From positions 1,189,001-1,253,000 of the forward strand of contig NZ_CP060780.1 of the NCBI RefSeq assembly GCF_014489495.1: a DNA stretch of 64,000 nt, read 5' to 3'. The notes under the pieces are model-generated. The model was not told the origin of the DNA. It saw only the letters and a list, made by a program, of their open reading frames with translations, and searched no databases. The DNA comes from Sphingomonas daechungensis (GTDB lineage: Bacteria > Pseudomonadota > Alphaproteobacteria > Sphingomonadales > Sphingomonadaceae). Made by a program: the position numbers and the translations under genes. Positions 19,050 to 28,419 of this stretch are shown here, in pieces. Position 1 is the stretch's first letter, and each line of letters begins with the position of its first letter.

Positions 19050-19568
19050 TCAGGGGTATTGAACGTCCACCGTGAACGTCCCGGCATATACGCCCTCGAC
19101 CTGGTTGGCGTTGACGAACAGAGTCGCACCGACCTTGAAGTCGAACGGCTCCTTGGAATTGACGTTGCGGCTGTTGCTGCCGTCCACGGTCCAGTTCGAC
19201 ACGGTCATCGTCTCGGTCCCGCCGACGCGCACCAAGGTGATCGGATTCTTCGGAATGCGGACGATGACGACGCCCTTCACGGGCGAAACGCCTTCAAACA
19301 AAGCGGAATAGGGATTGCCGCCGATCTTCACCACACCGCCGGTCGTCGTCAGCGCATCGGTGTTGGGGTTCATCACCGCGGTCCCGGCCGTGGTCACGCT
19401 GAGGTAACCGAAGTTCAGGTCGTTGAGCAGCCGGACCTGCGTTGCCTTGCGGATATCGACCGAAGCACGGGCGGGTGGAACAGCCGCCTTGGGTGCAGCC
19501 GAAAGCGGAGCCGCGGTCGCAATCGACAGCAGCCCCGCTGACAGCAAGGGTAAGAAGCGCAAACTCAT
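19050..19568 (-). CDS. DUF4402 exported protein (second of a pair)
   Basis: A 172-residue paralogue of the neighbouring DUF4402 protein with its own signal peptide (FLPLLSAGLLSIATAAPLSA). The same blocks appear in the same order: RLLNDLNFGYLSVTTAGTAVMNPNTD, GGVVKIGG, ITLVRVGGTETMTVSNW, FKVGATLFVNANQVEGVYAG and VDVQYP. The two proteins share the mature start AAPKAA..PPA and the GG(T)xTMTVSNW strand, which makes common descent clear. About 85 bases separate the two genes, so each may have its own expression signal. A role as a structural surface protein is inferred from the family only. Confidence 0.82.
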   Translation of the reverse strand: MSLRFLPLLSAGLLSIATAAPLSAAPKAAVPPARASVDIRKATQVRLLNDLNFGYLSVTTAGTAVMNPNTDALTTTGGVVKIGGNPYSALFEGVSPVKGVVIVRIPKNPITLVRVGGTETMTVSNWTVDGSNSRNVNSKEPFDFKVGATLFVNANQVEGVYAGTFTVDVQYP

Positions 19569-19690
19569 TACAAACGCGGTGGTAACCCTTTCTTCTCAAG
19601 ATGCGTCTGACAGACAGGGTAAAGCGCGCGTTTACCTTTCACCTTTCCACTCGCTTGTCGGCTGGGGCGACTGGCCGCTATGCGCGCCCA

Positions 19691-20612
19691 ATGGACGCGT
19701 CTGCTGCAATCCGGATCGAATCGCTGTCGAAGACTTACTCCGACGGCAAGAAGGCGCTCGACGATGTCAGCTTCGATGTTCCCGCCGGCCAGATCTTCGG
19801 CCTGCTCGGCCCCAACGGCGCGGGCAAGTCGACGCTGATCAACATCCTTGCGGGCCTCGTAGTCAAGAGCAGCGGCAAGGCTTCGATCTGGGGCTTCGAC
19901 ATCGACCAGCATCCGCGCAATGCGAAGCGCTCGATCGGCATCGTCCCGCAGGAAATCCTGTTCGACCCTTCTTCACGCCGAAGGAGGCGCTGGAGATCCA
20001 GGCCGGCCTGTACGGAATCCCGAAGGAACAGCGGAAGACCGGTGAGCTCCTCGCGGCGATGCACCTGACCGACAAGGCGAACGCTTATTCGCGGACTCTT
20101 TCGGGGGAATGAAGCGGCGCCTCCTGGTGGCGAAAGCGATGGTCCACTCGCCGCCGATCCTCGTGCTCGATGAGCCCACCGCGGGCGTGGATATCGAGCT
20201 GCGCCGCCAGCTCTGGGCATATGTCCGGCAGCTCAATGCTCAGGGGGTGACCGTCGTCCTGACGACGCATTATCTCGAAGAGGCCGAAGAGCTTTGCGAC
20301 CGGATCGCCATCATCAATCATGGCCGAGTCATCGCCAATGAGCCGACGCGGCAGCTCGTTTCCAAGGCGCAGGAAAAGGCCGTGGTCGTGACCTTCGACC
20401 GCGAAATCGATTCCGTCCCGGCCAATGCCTGCTTCGAGAATATCAACCTGCTTGACGAGCGAACTCTCGAAATCACCTATCGCAAGGACAAGGTCGATGC
20501 CGGCCAGGTGCTCGCGGCCGTCCAGCGCGACGGCTTCGCCATCGTCGACGTCCGCACCCGCGAGCCGGACCTGGAGGATGTCTTTCTAAGCTTGACGTGC
20601 GAACCCGCCTGA
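19691..20612 (+). CDS. ABC transporter ATP-binding protein, ABC-2 export type (two frame breaks)
   Basis: An ATPase subunit of about 307 residues for an export ABC system. Walker A is GPNGAGKST, Walker B ILVLDEPTAGVD, and the H-loop TTHYLEEAEELCDRIAII. The signature segment reads TLSGE then MKRRLLVAKAM; adding one base to the GGGGG at 20103-20107 restores LSGGMKRR. An earlier break at the CCC at 19966-19968 is repaired to LFDPFFTPKEALEIQ. The C-terminal 75 residues (VTFDREIDS... LEDVFLSLT) are the usual DrrA-like extension. No ABC-2 permease is adjacent: the stop overlaps nadB (TGATG). The partner permease must be elsewhere. Confidence 0.85.
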
Positions 20613-22192
20613 TGAGCGCGACTGCCGACGTCCTCGTTGTGGGATCAGGAGCTGCCGGCCTAACGGCGGCGCTCAACCTTGCCGAGACCCGCAAGGTGGC
20701 GGTGATCGCCAAAGGAGCTCTCGGGGAGGGCGCGACGGGCTGGGCGCAGGGCGGGATCGCCGCCGTACTGGAAGAGGGAGACAGCTTCGAAGCCCACATC
20801 AACGATACCATGATCGCCGGCGCCGGGCTCAACGACCGCCAGGTCGTCGAGCATGTCGTCGAATCGGCGCCGCGGGCGATCGAGAGGCTGGTCGAGCTGG
20901 GCGTTCCCTTCGCCACTGATGAAGACGGGCTACATCTCACGCGTGAGGGCGGTCACAGCCATCGCCGGATCGTGCATGTCGCCGATGCAACCGGCGCCGC
21001 GGTTCAGCGCGCGCTGGAAACCGCGGCGGCCAAGCACCCCAATATCAAGCTCGTCCCGGACATGGTGGCCGTCGATCTGATTACCGGCCGGCATGCCTCG
21101 AACTTTTCGACCAGCGGCGCCGTTCACGGGCTCTACGCCTACAATCGGGCGAAGAAGCGCGTCGAAGCCTTGACCGCCCGGGCAACGGTTCTGGCAACCG
21201 GTGGGGCAGGGCGTGCGTACCTGTTCTCCACAGCGCCACGCGGTGCGACCGGTGATGGAATCGCCATGGCTTGGAGAGCGGGCTGCCGAATCTCCAACAT
21301 GGAGTTCATGCAGTTCCACCCGACCTGCCTGTACAATCTGGAAGTCAAGAACTTCCTCATCACGGAGGCAGTTCGGGGCGAGGGTGGGCAGCTCAAGATC
21401 CCGGGAACGGGCGAGCGGTTCATGCCCCGCTTCGACGAGCGTGCCGAGCTTGCGCCGCGCGACATCGTCGCCCGGGCCATCGACCATGAGATCAAGCGCC
21501 TGGGCCTCGACTACGTGCACCTGGATATTTCGCACCGCGAGCCGGAGTTCGTTAAGGAGCACTTCCCGAACATCTACGAAAAGCTGCTCGGCCTAGGCAT
21601 CGACATTACGAGGGATCCAATTCCCGTCGTTCCCGCGCAGCATTACACGTGCGGCGGCGTGATGGTGGACCTTCACGGCTGTACCGATGCACCCGGGCTT
21701 TATGCTGCGGGAGAAGTGACTCAGTCGGGCCTCCACGGCGCCAATCGCCTGGCGTCCAACAGCCTCCTCGAATGCCTTGTCTTCGGCGAAGCGGCCGCGC
21801 AGCACATCCTTGGCAATTGGGACTCGCTCTCGGACGTTCCGGAAGTTCGCGGATGGGACGAAAGCCGAGTGACCGACAGCGACGAGGAAGTCGTCATCAC
21901 CCAGACGTGGGGCGAAATCCGCCGCTTCATGTGGAATTATGTCGGCATCGTCCGCACGACCAAGCGGCTCGAGCGCGCCAAGCACCGGATCGACCTGCTT
22001 CGACAGGAAGTCACGGACTACTACCGGCACTTTCGCGTGACGCCGGACCTGATCGAGCTTCGCAACCTGGTGGAGGTTGCGGATCTCATCATCCGCTCGG
22101 CCTTGTCGCGGCATGAAAGCCGCGGGCTTCACTACACGCTCGATTTTCCCAAGACTGCGAACGACGCCGAGGACACCGTCCTCGTACCCTAA
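20612..22192 (+). CDS. nadB: L-aspartate oxidase NadB
   Basis: A 526-residue FAD enzyme that oxidises L-aspartate to iminoaspartate, the first step of de novo NAD synthesis. The FAD site is VLVVGSGAAGLTAALNLAE at the N-terminus; GWAQGGIAAVL, the catalytic-region EGGHSHRRIVHVADATG and VLATGGAGRAYLFSTAP follow, with FMQFHPTCLY and a late HYTCGGVMVDLHG and TQSGLHGANRLASNSLLE, all standard for NadB. The ATG at 20612 shares one base with the preceding stop. nadA and nadC are not in the window. Confidence 0.95.
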   Translation: MSATADVLVVGSGAAGLTAALNLAETRKVAVIAKGALGEGATGWAQGGIAAVLEEGDSFEAHINDTMIAGAGLNDRQVVEHVVESAPRAIERLVELGVPFATDEDGLHLTREGGHSHRRIVHVADATGAAVQRALETAAAKHPNIKLVPDMVAVDLITGRHASNFSTSGAVHGLYAYNRAKKRVEALTARATVLATGGAGRAYLFSTAPRGATGDGIAMAWRAGCRISNMEFMQFHPTCLYNLEVKNFLITEAVRGEGGQLKIPGTGERFMPRFDERAELAPRDIVARAIDHEIKRLGLDYVHLDISHREPEFVKEHFPNIYEKLLGLGIDITRDPIPVVPAQHYTCGGVMVDLHGCTDAPGLYAAGEVTQSGLHGANRLASNSLLECLVFGEAAAQHILGNWDSLSDVPEVRGWDESRVTDSDEEVVITQTWGEIRRFMWNYVGIVRTTKRLERAKHRIDLLRQEVTDYYRHFRVTPDLIELRNLVEVADLIIRSALSRHESRGLHYTLDFPKTANDAEDTVLVP

Positions 22193-22201
22193 CGGAATGT
22201 C

Positions 22202-23882
22202 TTAGCGGCCGTGTCCACGCCAGCGCTTGATCGTGCGCTGGATGATGCCGTCTTCGCCGCCGGTCTCGCGCCACAGGGCGGCGAAGCTCGGGTCGGACGA
22301 GGCGGGACGCTTTTCCGGCTCGAGATCGTCGAAGCGGACGCGGATCGGAATCGCAACACCTTCGCCGCAGACGATGCATTCGCGGTTGCGGAGCGCCGGG
22401 ATGGCGTCGAGGAAGCCGCGCGCGCCTTCAGGCATTGCTGCACGAACGCAGGCCTGGTCGCGGTCGTTGTTCAAACGCATCGAGATGATCGTGCCGCACT
22501 GGGAAAGCACGCCTTCCGCCAAGTCGGACGGACGCTGCGTGATCAGACCCAGCGAGACGCCGTACTTACGACCTTCCTTGGCGATACGCTCGAGGATCTT
22601 GCGAACGGCCTGGGCGCCGCTGTTCTCGTCCTTCGGAACGTAGCGATGGGCCTCTTCGCAAACGAGCAGGATCGGACGCTGCGGCTCGGTTCGCGACCAG
22701 ATCGCATAGTCGAACACCATACGGGCAAGCACCGAAACCACGACCGAAGTGACCTCGGACGGAACACCGGAAACGTCGACGATGGAGATGGGCGGCCGTG
22801 GCTCGGCAGGCGGAACAGTTTCGCAAGGAAGCTGCCCATCGAGTCCGAAACCAGCATGCCGGAGAACATGAAGGTGTAGCGCGGATCGGCGCGGAGCTCT
22901 TCGAGCTTCGTCTTCAGCCGCTGGTAGGGAAGCGTATCGCCCGCGCGGTCGAGCTTGCCCATCTCGTTGACGAGGATCGCGTTGAGGTCGGTCAGCAAAT
23001 ACGGGATCGGCGAGTCCACGGTGACCTTGCCGAGCTGCTCGACATTCTTGCCCTTGGTGCGGGCTGCGAGAAGGATCTTCGCCAGGATGTCGGCATCGCG
23101 CTGACGTTCGGAACCGTGCGTGGTCAGCAGGACCTCGCAATGCTCTTCGAAGTTCATCAGCCAGTAGGGAAGCTGCAGATTGTCGACGTTGAAAAGCTCG
23201 CCGCAATCCTTGAACGCAGCCGAATATTCGCCGTGCGGGTCGATCATCACGATATGGCCCTCGGGCTGAGCTCCGAGATGCGGTGGAGAATCAACGACAC
23301 CGAGGTCGACTTGCCGGTACCGGTCGATCCCAACACCGCGAAGTGCTTCGACAGCATTGGATCGACATAAAGGGCGCCGCGGATCTCTTCGGTCGGATAG
23401 ACCGTGCCAATTTCGATATGCGGATTGTCGTCGGCCGCGAACACGGCACGGAGGTCGTCGGTCGAGACGGGAAGGACCTTGTCGCCCGGGATCGGATAGC
23501 GGGTCACACCGCGGCGGAAGTTGGACATGCCGCCGCGAGCGTCGCGGACGCCCTCGCCCAGGAAGTCGATGGCCGCGACCACCTCGCCACCTTCGCCCTT
23601 CATGGTTCGGACGTTAGCGATCAGCCAGCTGTTGCCGACCGCCATCTTCACCTGGCTGCCGACCTGGCCGGACATGGCGATCGACGGGTCGCTATGGTTG
23701 AGAAGGGCCGCAAGCACCGCATTATCCATGCGGATTCTGGAGCCCGAACCGGCAATTTCCATCACCTCGCCGATCGCCTGGACGTTCGTCGCCAGCGGTG
23801 CAACCGTCTTTGGAGCCGGGCCTTCGTCGCTGAAGCTGCTGATTTCGTTGACGAAACTCTGCAGATTCGGTTGATCGTCCAT
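22202..23882 (-). CDS. HerA-like hexameric ATPase (two frame breaks)
   Basis: An ATPase of about 560 residues of the HerA/FtsK group, which pump DNA or protein at the expense of ATP. The N-terminal HAS-barrel-like region has IGEVMEIAGSGSRIRMD; Walker A is VLGSTGTGKSTSVS, then VMIDPHGEYSAAF; Walker B lies in PILLVCEEAHRYVP, followed by the arginine-containing LITQRPSDLAEGVLSQC. One base is missing at about 23258-23260 (before MIDPHGEY) and one at about 22799-22806 (LFRLP to PRPPISIVDVSG). No NurA nuclease gene, the usual HerA partner in archaea, is adjacent, so its role here is open. Confidence 0.85.
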
Positions 23883-23959
23883 TTTCTCGCCGTCCCAACG
23901 CTCGTTAACTCTGGTGGGACAAGCCTAGTAAGCGCGAGCGGTTAAGATTTGCCTTAGGC

Positions 23960-24723
23960 TTAGAAGCGGCGGCGGAAGATCATCGCGGCCGCCCAGCCGA
24001 GCCCGAGCGACATCAAGACCGCCGCAATCCCGTAGAGCCCCTCGTGCCGTCGAGCGACCAGCGAGACCCAGCGCTCGAACCCCGTCTTCCCGATCTCGAT
24101 GTCCTTCGTCGCGACCGCGAGCACCCGACCGTCCTGAATCAGGAAGGTCTCCGCCGAGTAAGTCCCGACCGGGACCTGGCTCGGGATCGAGATGCGCGCC
24201 CGGTAAAGCACGCCCTCGGTGATCTCCACCCCCGGGGGTCTTCGTAATAGACGCCGCGGCGCTTCCGAAGGTCGATCAACCCGGCTTCGAAGTGGCGCGC
24301 CCTGTCCGGAACGGCGCCAGATCCCGGGGAGAGCTGCAAATTTTGAAGGCCGATCTCGTAGATCGCCGCAGTTCGCTCATCGAGAAGTTTCGAGACTGGC
24401 TGCGAGGACGCCACCGCATAGAATGACGGTGCAGAGCGGAAACGGGCGGAATCGGCATTCATCCAGATGCCCGCGATCTTCTGCTTCTCACGCACCAGGA
24501 TCGGTTGGACGGGCCCTCGCAGCACGACTGCGATGTCCGGATCGTGTTCGGGAATGCGCCCCTTGGGATAAAGGATCGCACCGAACAGCAGGAGCTGGGC
24601 GCCGGTGAAGCTGTAGCGGATCTCGATCCGCCGCGCGGAAACGTCCGGCACCAGGACCGGCTTCGCCTGCCCCATCAGGGCCAGCGAAGCGCCCGCCAGC
24701 GCCAGTGCATGAACCGGCTTCAC
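23960..24723 (-). CDS. TIGR02186 family membrane protein (one frame break)
   Basis: A protein of about 254 residues with an N-terminal leader (ALALAGASLALMG), a periplasmic beta-rich region starting VPDVSARRIEIRYSFTGAQLLLFGAI, and one C-terminal transmembrane segment before RRRF. This is the family usually encoded beside TauE/SafE-type exporters in alphaproteobacteria. The start is a GTG at 24723 that overlaps the stop of the exporter gene (GTGA). A frame break lies in the CCCCCGGGGG at 24229-24238, where one base joins VYYEDP to VEITEGVLYRARI. It probably assists the exporter in transport or sensing. Confidence 0.82.
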
Positions 24724-25628
24724 AGGTATTCCACGGTGAAGATGTCGTCCGGCCGCCAGGTCAGGCCGAGCAGCATGCGACCGGCGACCAGAAGGATGAC
24801 GACCGCCAAGGCGAGCCGGAGGTAGTCCGGCTTCATCTTGGTGGCGAGCGTCGCACCATATTGCGCGCCAACCACGCCGCCGAGCAGCAGCAGCCCGGCC
24901 AGGACGATGTCGACGGCACGGGTGGTCAGCGCATGCACCATCGTCGTGCCCGCGGCGATGACGAGGATGATGATCAACGAGGTGCCGATGACGATGCGAG
25001 CCGGCATGCCGAGGATGTAGATCATTGCCGGCACCAGGATGAACCCGCCGCCAACGCCAAGCAGCATTGTCAGGACGCCCGCCCCAAATCCGAGCGCCAG
25101 CGGCGCAAGCGGCGAGATGTACAGGCCCGACTTGTAAAAGCGCCACCGTAGCGGAAGCGCGGCGACCCAGCGATTGTGCCGCGGCCGCGACTTCGGAGCG
25201 CTGGTTTGCAGGATCCCCAGGGCGATGAGCGCGTCCTTCAGCATCAGATAGCCGATGTAGCCGAGCAGGAGGACATACAGGCCGCCGATGACGACATCGA
25301 TCTGGCCGCTGGCCTGTAGCGCGCGGAAGATCGCCGCGCCGACCAGCGAGCCGACGAGGCCACCGACGATCATGATTCCCGCCATCTGCATGTCCGCGCC
25401 GCCGCGCCGCATGTGCGCCATGGCGCCGGTTACGCTGGCGCCGGTGATCTGCGTCGTGGCGGACGCAACGGCGACCGATGGTGGGATGCCGTAGAAGATC
25501 AGCAGCGGCGTCGTCAGGAAACCGCCGCCGACGCCGAACATGCCCGACAGGATGCCAACGACCCCGCCAAGCGCGATGATCAGCAGCGCGTTGACCGACT
25601 GGCCGGCGATCGGAAGGTAGATGTCCAT
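24720..25628 (-). CDS. TSUP (TauE/SafE) family anion exporter
   Basis: A 302-residue inner-membrane protein with eight or so hydrophobic segments and the duplicated family motif: GILSGMFGVGGGFLTTPLLIFYGIPPSVAVASA in the first half and GVLTMLLGVGGGFILVPAMIYILGMPARIVIGTS in the second. TSUP proteins move sulfite, sulfoacetate or other organosulfur anions. A soluble loop with several basic residues (APKSRPRHNRW) lies between the halves. The coupled TIGR02186 gene downstream is its usual neighbour. Confidence 0.92.
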   Translation of the reverse strand: MDIYLPIAGQSVNALLIIALGGVVGILSGMFGVGGGFLTTPLLIFYGIPPSVAVASATTQITGASVTGAMAHMRRGGADMQMAGIMIVGGLVGSLVGAAIFRALQASGQIDVVIGGLYVLLLGYIGYLMLKDALIALGILQTSAPKSRPRHNRWVAALPLRWRFYKSGLYISPLAPLALGFGAGVLTMLLGVGGGFILVPAMIYILGMPARIVIGTSLIIILVIAAGTTMVHALTTRAVDIVLAGLLLLGGVVGAQYGATLATKMKPDYLRLALAVVILLVAGRMLLGLTWRPDDIFTVEYL

Positions 25629-25696
25629 CGGCCGCTATGGACTAGCGGCAAAGACAGCGGATGGCCAAGCCATACGGCCGATTTGAAGCTTCGCGT

Positions 25697-26821
25697 CTAG
25701 AAGTTTGCGCCCAGCGTGACGGCCGGCCCGGACGATGGTTCCGCCGTCCCTGCCAATCTCTGCCGCCAATCCACGTGGACGCTGATGTTCGGACGTACCC
25801 GCATGGAGATGCGTGGCCCGGCATCGACGCGATAGAGGCCGGGTTGATAGCCGCCCCAGACGCCAAAGCCGGCCGAGAAGCGTCCCCACACCGGTCGCGA
25901 AACGGCGAGTCCGCCGTCGGCGAAAAGATCGCGCTCGCGCAGCCCGACGACTCCCGCCTGGGCGTATCCGTCGAGCATGAAATCCCATCCGATCGGCCGC
26001 TGGTAGATCCCACCCTCGGCAAACAAGGCAAAGTCCGATCGGCCGGTGCTGAACTTGCCGATGGCCTGCCTGCGTTCAGCGGTGATCGCGAAAGGTATGG
26101 AGGGAATGGGTGTGAAGCGGACGCCGGCGGCGACCTCGCCTCCCCGCGCGCCACCGATGGGGCTGCTTGATCGTAGTGACGCTGCGATCCGGGGATCGAA
26201 GGCATAGGTCAGCCTTCCGCCCGCCTGGCTACCGCCCAGTGTTCCGCCGCTGGCGAGCGAACCTGTGCCCGGCCGCCCGCGCAACATCGCCCAGGCGCTG
26301 AATTGCAGGCGATCGAGGTGCTTCTTTGGAATGAACTGCGGAATCCCTGCGGGGACCGGAGTGCTCTGGCGCGGTGGACCGGAGAAATTGCCCCGAGCGA
26401 CTTGCGCCAGGTCCCACTGATCGAGTTGCGGAACAGGAGCGTAGAATTGCGCCGGCTCAGCTTCGGGCTCCGCCAGTTGCGGCTTCGCCGGTGGCAAGGG
26501 CACGTGCACCACCCGGGAAGGCGCGGAGGCGGGGTAATAATAGACCGGCGCAGGGAGATACCGGGGCGGCTGCGCTTGACCGGCATAGGCGGGTCCGTTC
26601 GGATAAGTAGGATATGCCGGATACTCCGCCGGAACCTGATCGATATCCATCCCGACTGGAGTGATTGGCGGGAATTGTGTCGGCACGATGGGCGGAACCG
26701 GAGCTGCCTCCGCCTTCGTTACGGCGAATGCTTCCGGCCCAGGCAGCGCCCCCAGCGTCACGCTTCGAACCAGGGCCCAGCCGGTGACTGCGACCAATAG
26801 AAAGCGGACCGGTGCGCTCAC
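25697..26821 (-). CDS. Envelope protein with proline-rich linker and beta-barrel-like C-terminus, partner of NfrB-like transferase
   Basis: A 374-residue protein with an N-terminal hydrophobic leader (FLLVAVTGWALVRSVTLGAL), a proline- and tyrosine-rich region (residues about 40-130) and a C-terminal half of about 200 residues made of short alternating strands, such as GGRLTYAFDPRIAASLR and ISVHVDWRQRL, ending in an aromatic (LGANF). That ending and strand pattern suggest an outer-membrane barrel. The GTG at 26821 overlaps the stop of the upstream transferase (GTGA). The pairing mirrors the NfrB/NfrA arrangement, in which an inner-membrane transferase works with an outer-membrane protein to secrete a polysaccharide, but I cannot see NfrA-type TPR repeats. 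Confidence 0.6.
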   Translation of the reverse strand: MSAPVRFLLVAVTGWALVRSVTLGALPGPEAFAVTKAEAAPVPPIVPTQFPPITPVGMDIDQVPAEYPAYPTYPNGPAYAGQAQPPRYLPAPVYYYPASAPSRVVHVPLPPAKPQLAEPEAEPAQFYAPVPQLDQWDLAQVARGNFSGPPRQSTPVPAGIPQFIPKKHLDRLQFSAWAMLRGRPGTGSLASGGTLGGSQAGGRLTYAFDPRIAASLRSSSPIGGARGGEVAAGVRFTPIPSIPFAITAERRQAIGKFSTGRSDFALFAEGGIYQRPIGWDFMLDGYAQAGVVGLRERDLFADGGLAVSRPVWGRFSAGFGVWGGYQPGLYRVDAGPRISMRVRPNISVHVDWRQRLAGTAEPSSGPAVTLGANF

Positions 26822-28186
26822 AGCACGGCCTCCTTGGGAAAAATGTGCTGCGTTTTCTCCCAGGTCTGAGAGCGGCCGCCGACATGACGCGAAAAGGCAC
26901 GGAACGCCGCGAGGACTGCGATCAGATTCCCGACGAACAGCCGTGGTATCGACAGCAGGCCTTCTTCGAGCCCGTAGGCGGAAGCCGTGAACCAGGCGCG
27001 CATCAGGACTCGCCACAGCAAGAGCCAGGCGTTGATGGTGAGGAGCATCGCCAGGAGGGGCTCGATCCGAACCTGGATCGGGGCTCCGAGGAGGCCGGCA
27101 AGCCAGAGCTGCGACCACAGGAACGCTGCCGAATACGCGCCCAGGATCAGCAACGCCGCGAGCGGCCCGCGCCGATCGCGGAGCCGCATCCAGCGCTCGC
27201 CAAGGCCGCCGCTCCACCCGAGCCGATCCCAGCCGGCGAAGGCAATCCCGCCCAGCCATCGCGCCTTTTGGCGGACCGCGGCGCCCAGCGTCGAAGGAAA
27301 GTAGCCGCGGCTGGAAACGACGCCCGGCTCACCCGGCTCGGACGGGATCCGGACGAACATGGTCTTCAGTCCAAGCCCGCCGAAACGGAGACCGATCTCA
27401 TAATCCTCCGTCAGGCTCTTGCCCGCGAACGGCCGCCCTTCGTGCTGAGCGGCAAGCTTGGCGAGCGGCACACGCTCGATCGCACAGCCGACCCGGCAAG
27501 CGGAATGGCCGCGCCGACGGCTTCGCGAACCACCAGCTCCTTGATGTGAGCCTCGGCGAATTCGTCGCAATAATGTCCGCTGATCCAGCGTGAATTACGG
27601 TCCACCAGCGGAAGGACCGGAAGCTGGACCACGGCTGCCCGTCCGATCAGCCCGTCAAAGACGCGCAGTTCGTAGCGGTGAACGAGGTCCTCGGCGTCAT
27701 GCAAGACGACGGCCTTTGCCCGGCGTCCGGTCACCGTCTCATGAGCGATCAGGGCGTCGTACAGATGATGAGGCAGTCGGCTTTCGTGGTCGGGCCGTCG
27801 GCCTCGACCTCGACGGACGTGATGCGGGGATCCGCGATGCTGGCGATGGCGGCGCCCGTCGCCGGGTCGTTCCGGTAATAGCCGACGAAGATGCGGTAGT
27901 CGGGGTAATCGAGACGCTTCAACGTTGCCTTGAGCATCGCTGCGATGACCGCGGATTCTTCCCAGGCGGGCACGAAGATCGCCATGAAACCCGGGTTCTT
28001 GTTGAAGCAGAAAAAGCTCGCATAGGCCTTGCGGTACCGACGGTAGACCGTTCGCGAACGCCACAACCTGCGGGTCAGGTAGATGATGTCGACTGCAAGG
28101 TCGTTGAGGCCAAGCAGAAGGAAGCCGACGCTCGCAAAAAGCGCGAGCTCAGCTGCAATGCGCGACAGCACGTCAGCAGCAAGCAT
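26818..28186 (-). CDS. NfrB-like membrane glycosyltransferase (two frame breaks)
   Basis: A GT2-type inner-membrane transferase of about 455 residues, resembling the N-terminal part of phage N4 adsorption protein B. It has two N-terminal membrane segments, then FFCFNKNPGFMAIFVPAWEESAVI, YRIFVGYYRNDPATGAAI, the acceptor-side VVLHDAEDLVHRYELRVFD, SLTEDYEIGLRF and RQKARWLGG (the QxxRW-like motif), and further membrane segments. Breaks lie near 27766-27771 (CL to HLYDALI) and at the CCC at 27492-27494 (IPLAG to GCAIERVPL). The family builds a secreted surface glycan; NfrB itself lacks no obvious part here except the C-terminal MshEN domain, which is absent. Confidence 0.8.
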
Positions 28187-28296
28187 GGGAGCGACCGATG
28201 GGGGCGGGTTAGCGCGGGGTCGTCGGTGCAGCAGGAATCAGGATCGCTCGGCGCATACGCAACACCCACAGAATCACCGAGCGCGCTTGGGATCGC

Positions 28297-28402
28297 ACAA
28301 CATCGGTTGTTTCTCAAGATGGGGTTTATCCCCTTGGAGCATGTAACCGTGGCCTGCTATAGGCCGGGACTTGCCACTGATGTTGTTAATCAGGACAACA
28401 TC
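28297..28402. promoter_or_regulatory. Two inverted repeats with shared ACAAC/GTTGT arms upstream of an orphan gene
   Basis: ACAAC at 28297-28301 and GTTGT at 28306-28310 form one short palindrome, and GATGTTGT (28379-28386) with ACAACATC (28395-28402) form a perfect 8-base inverted repeat. The same 8-mer ACAACATC also occurs at 28297-28304. They lie in the 233-base gap before the gene at 28420, the second just ahead of its purine-rich ribosome-binding region. Operator sites for a repressor are the simplest reading; the second repeat could also act as an RNA hairpin. Nothing else is evident in this gap. Confidence 0.4.
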
Positions 28403-28419
28403 GGGACGGGGGTTAGCTT

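Noticed and set aside
20101-20112. Programmed -1 frameshift in the ABC ATPase at GGGGGAA
   Set aside because: The same kind of one-base loss occurs in about twenty unrelated genes without slippery heptamers or downstream pseudoknots, so a read error explains it better.
26822-27260. N-terminal extension of the barrel-like protein up to 27259
   Set aside because: The extra 146 codons are antisense-frame readings of the upstream transferase; the GTG at 26821 with a GTGA overlap and a hydrophobic leader is the proper start.
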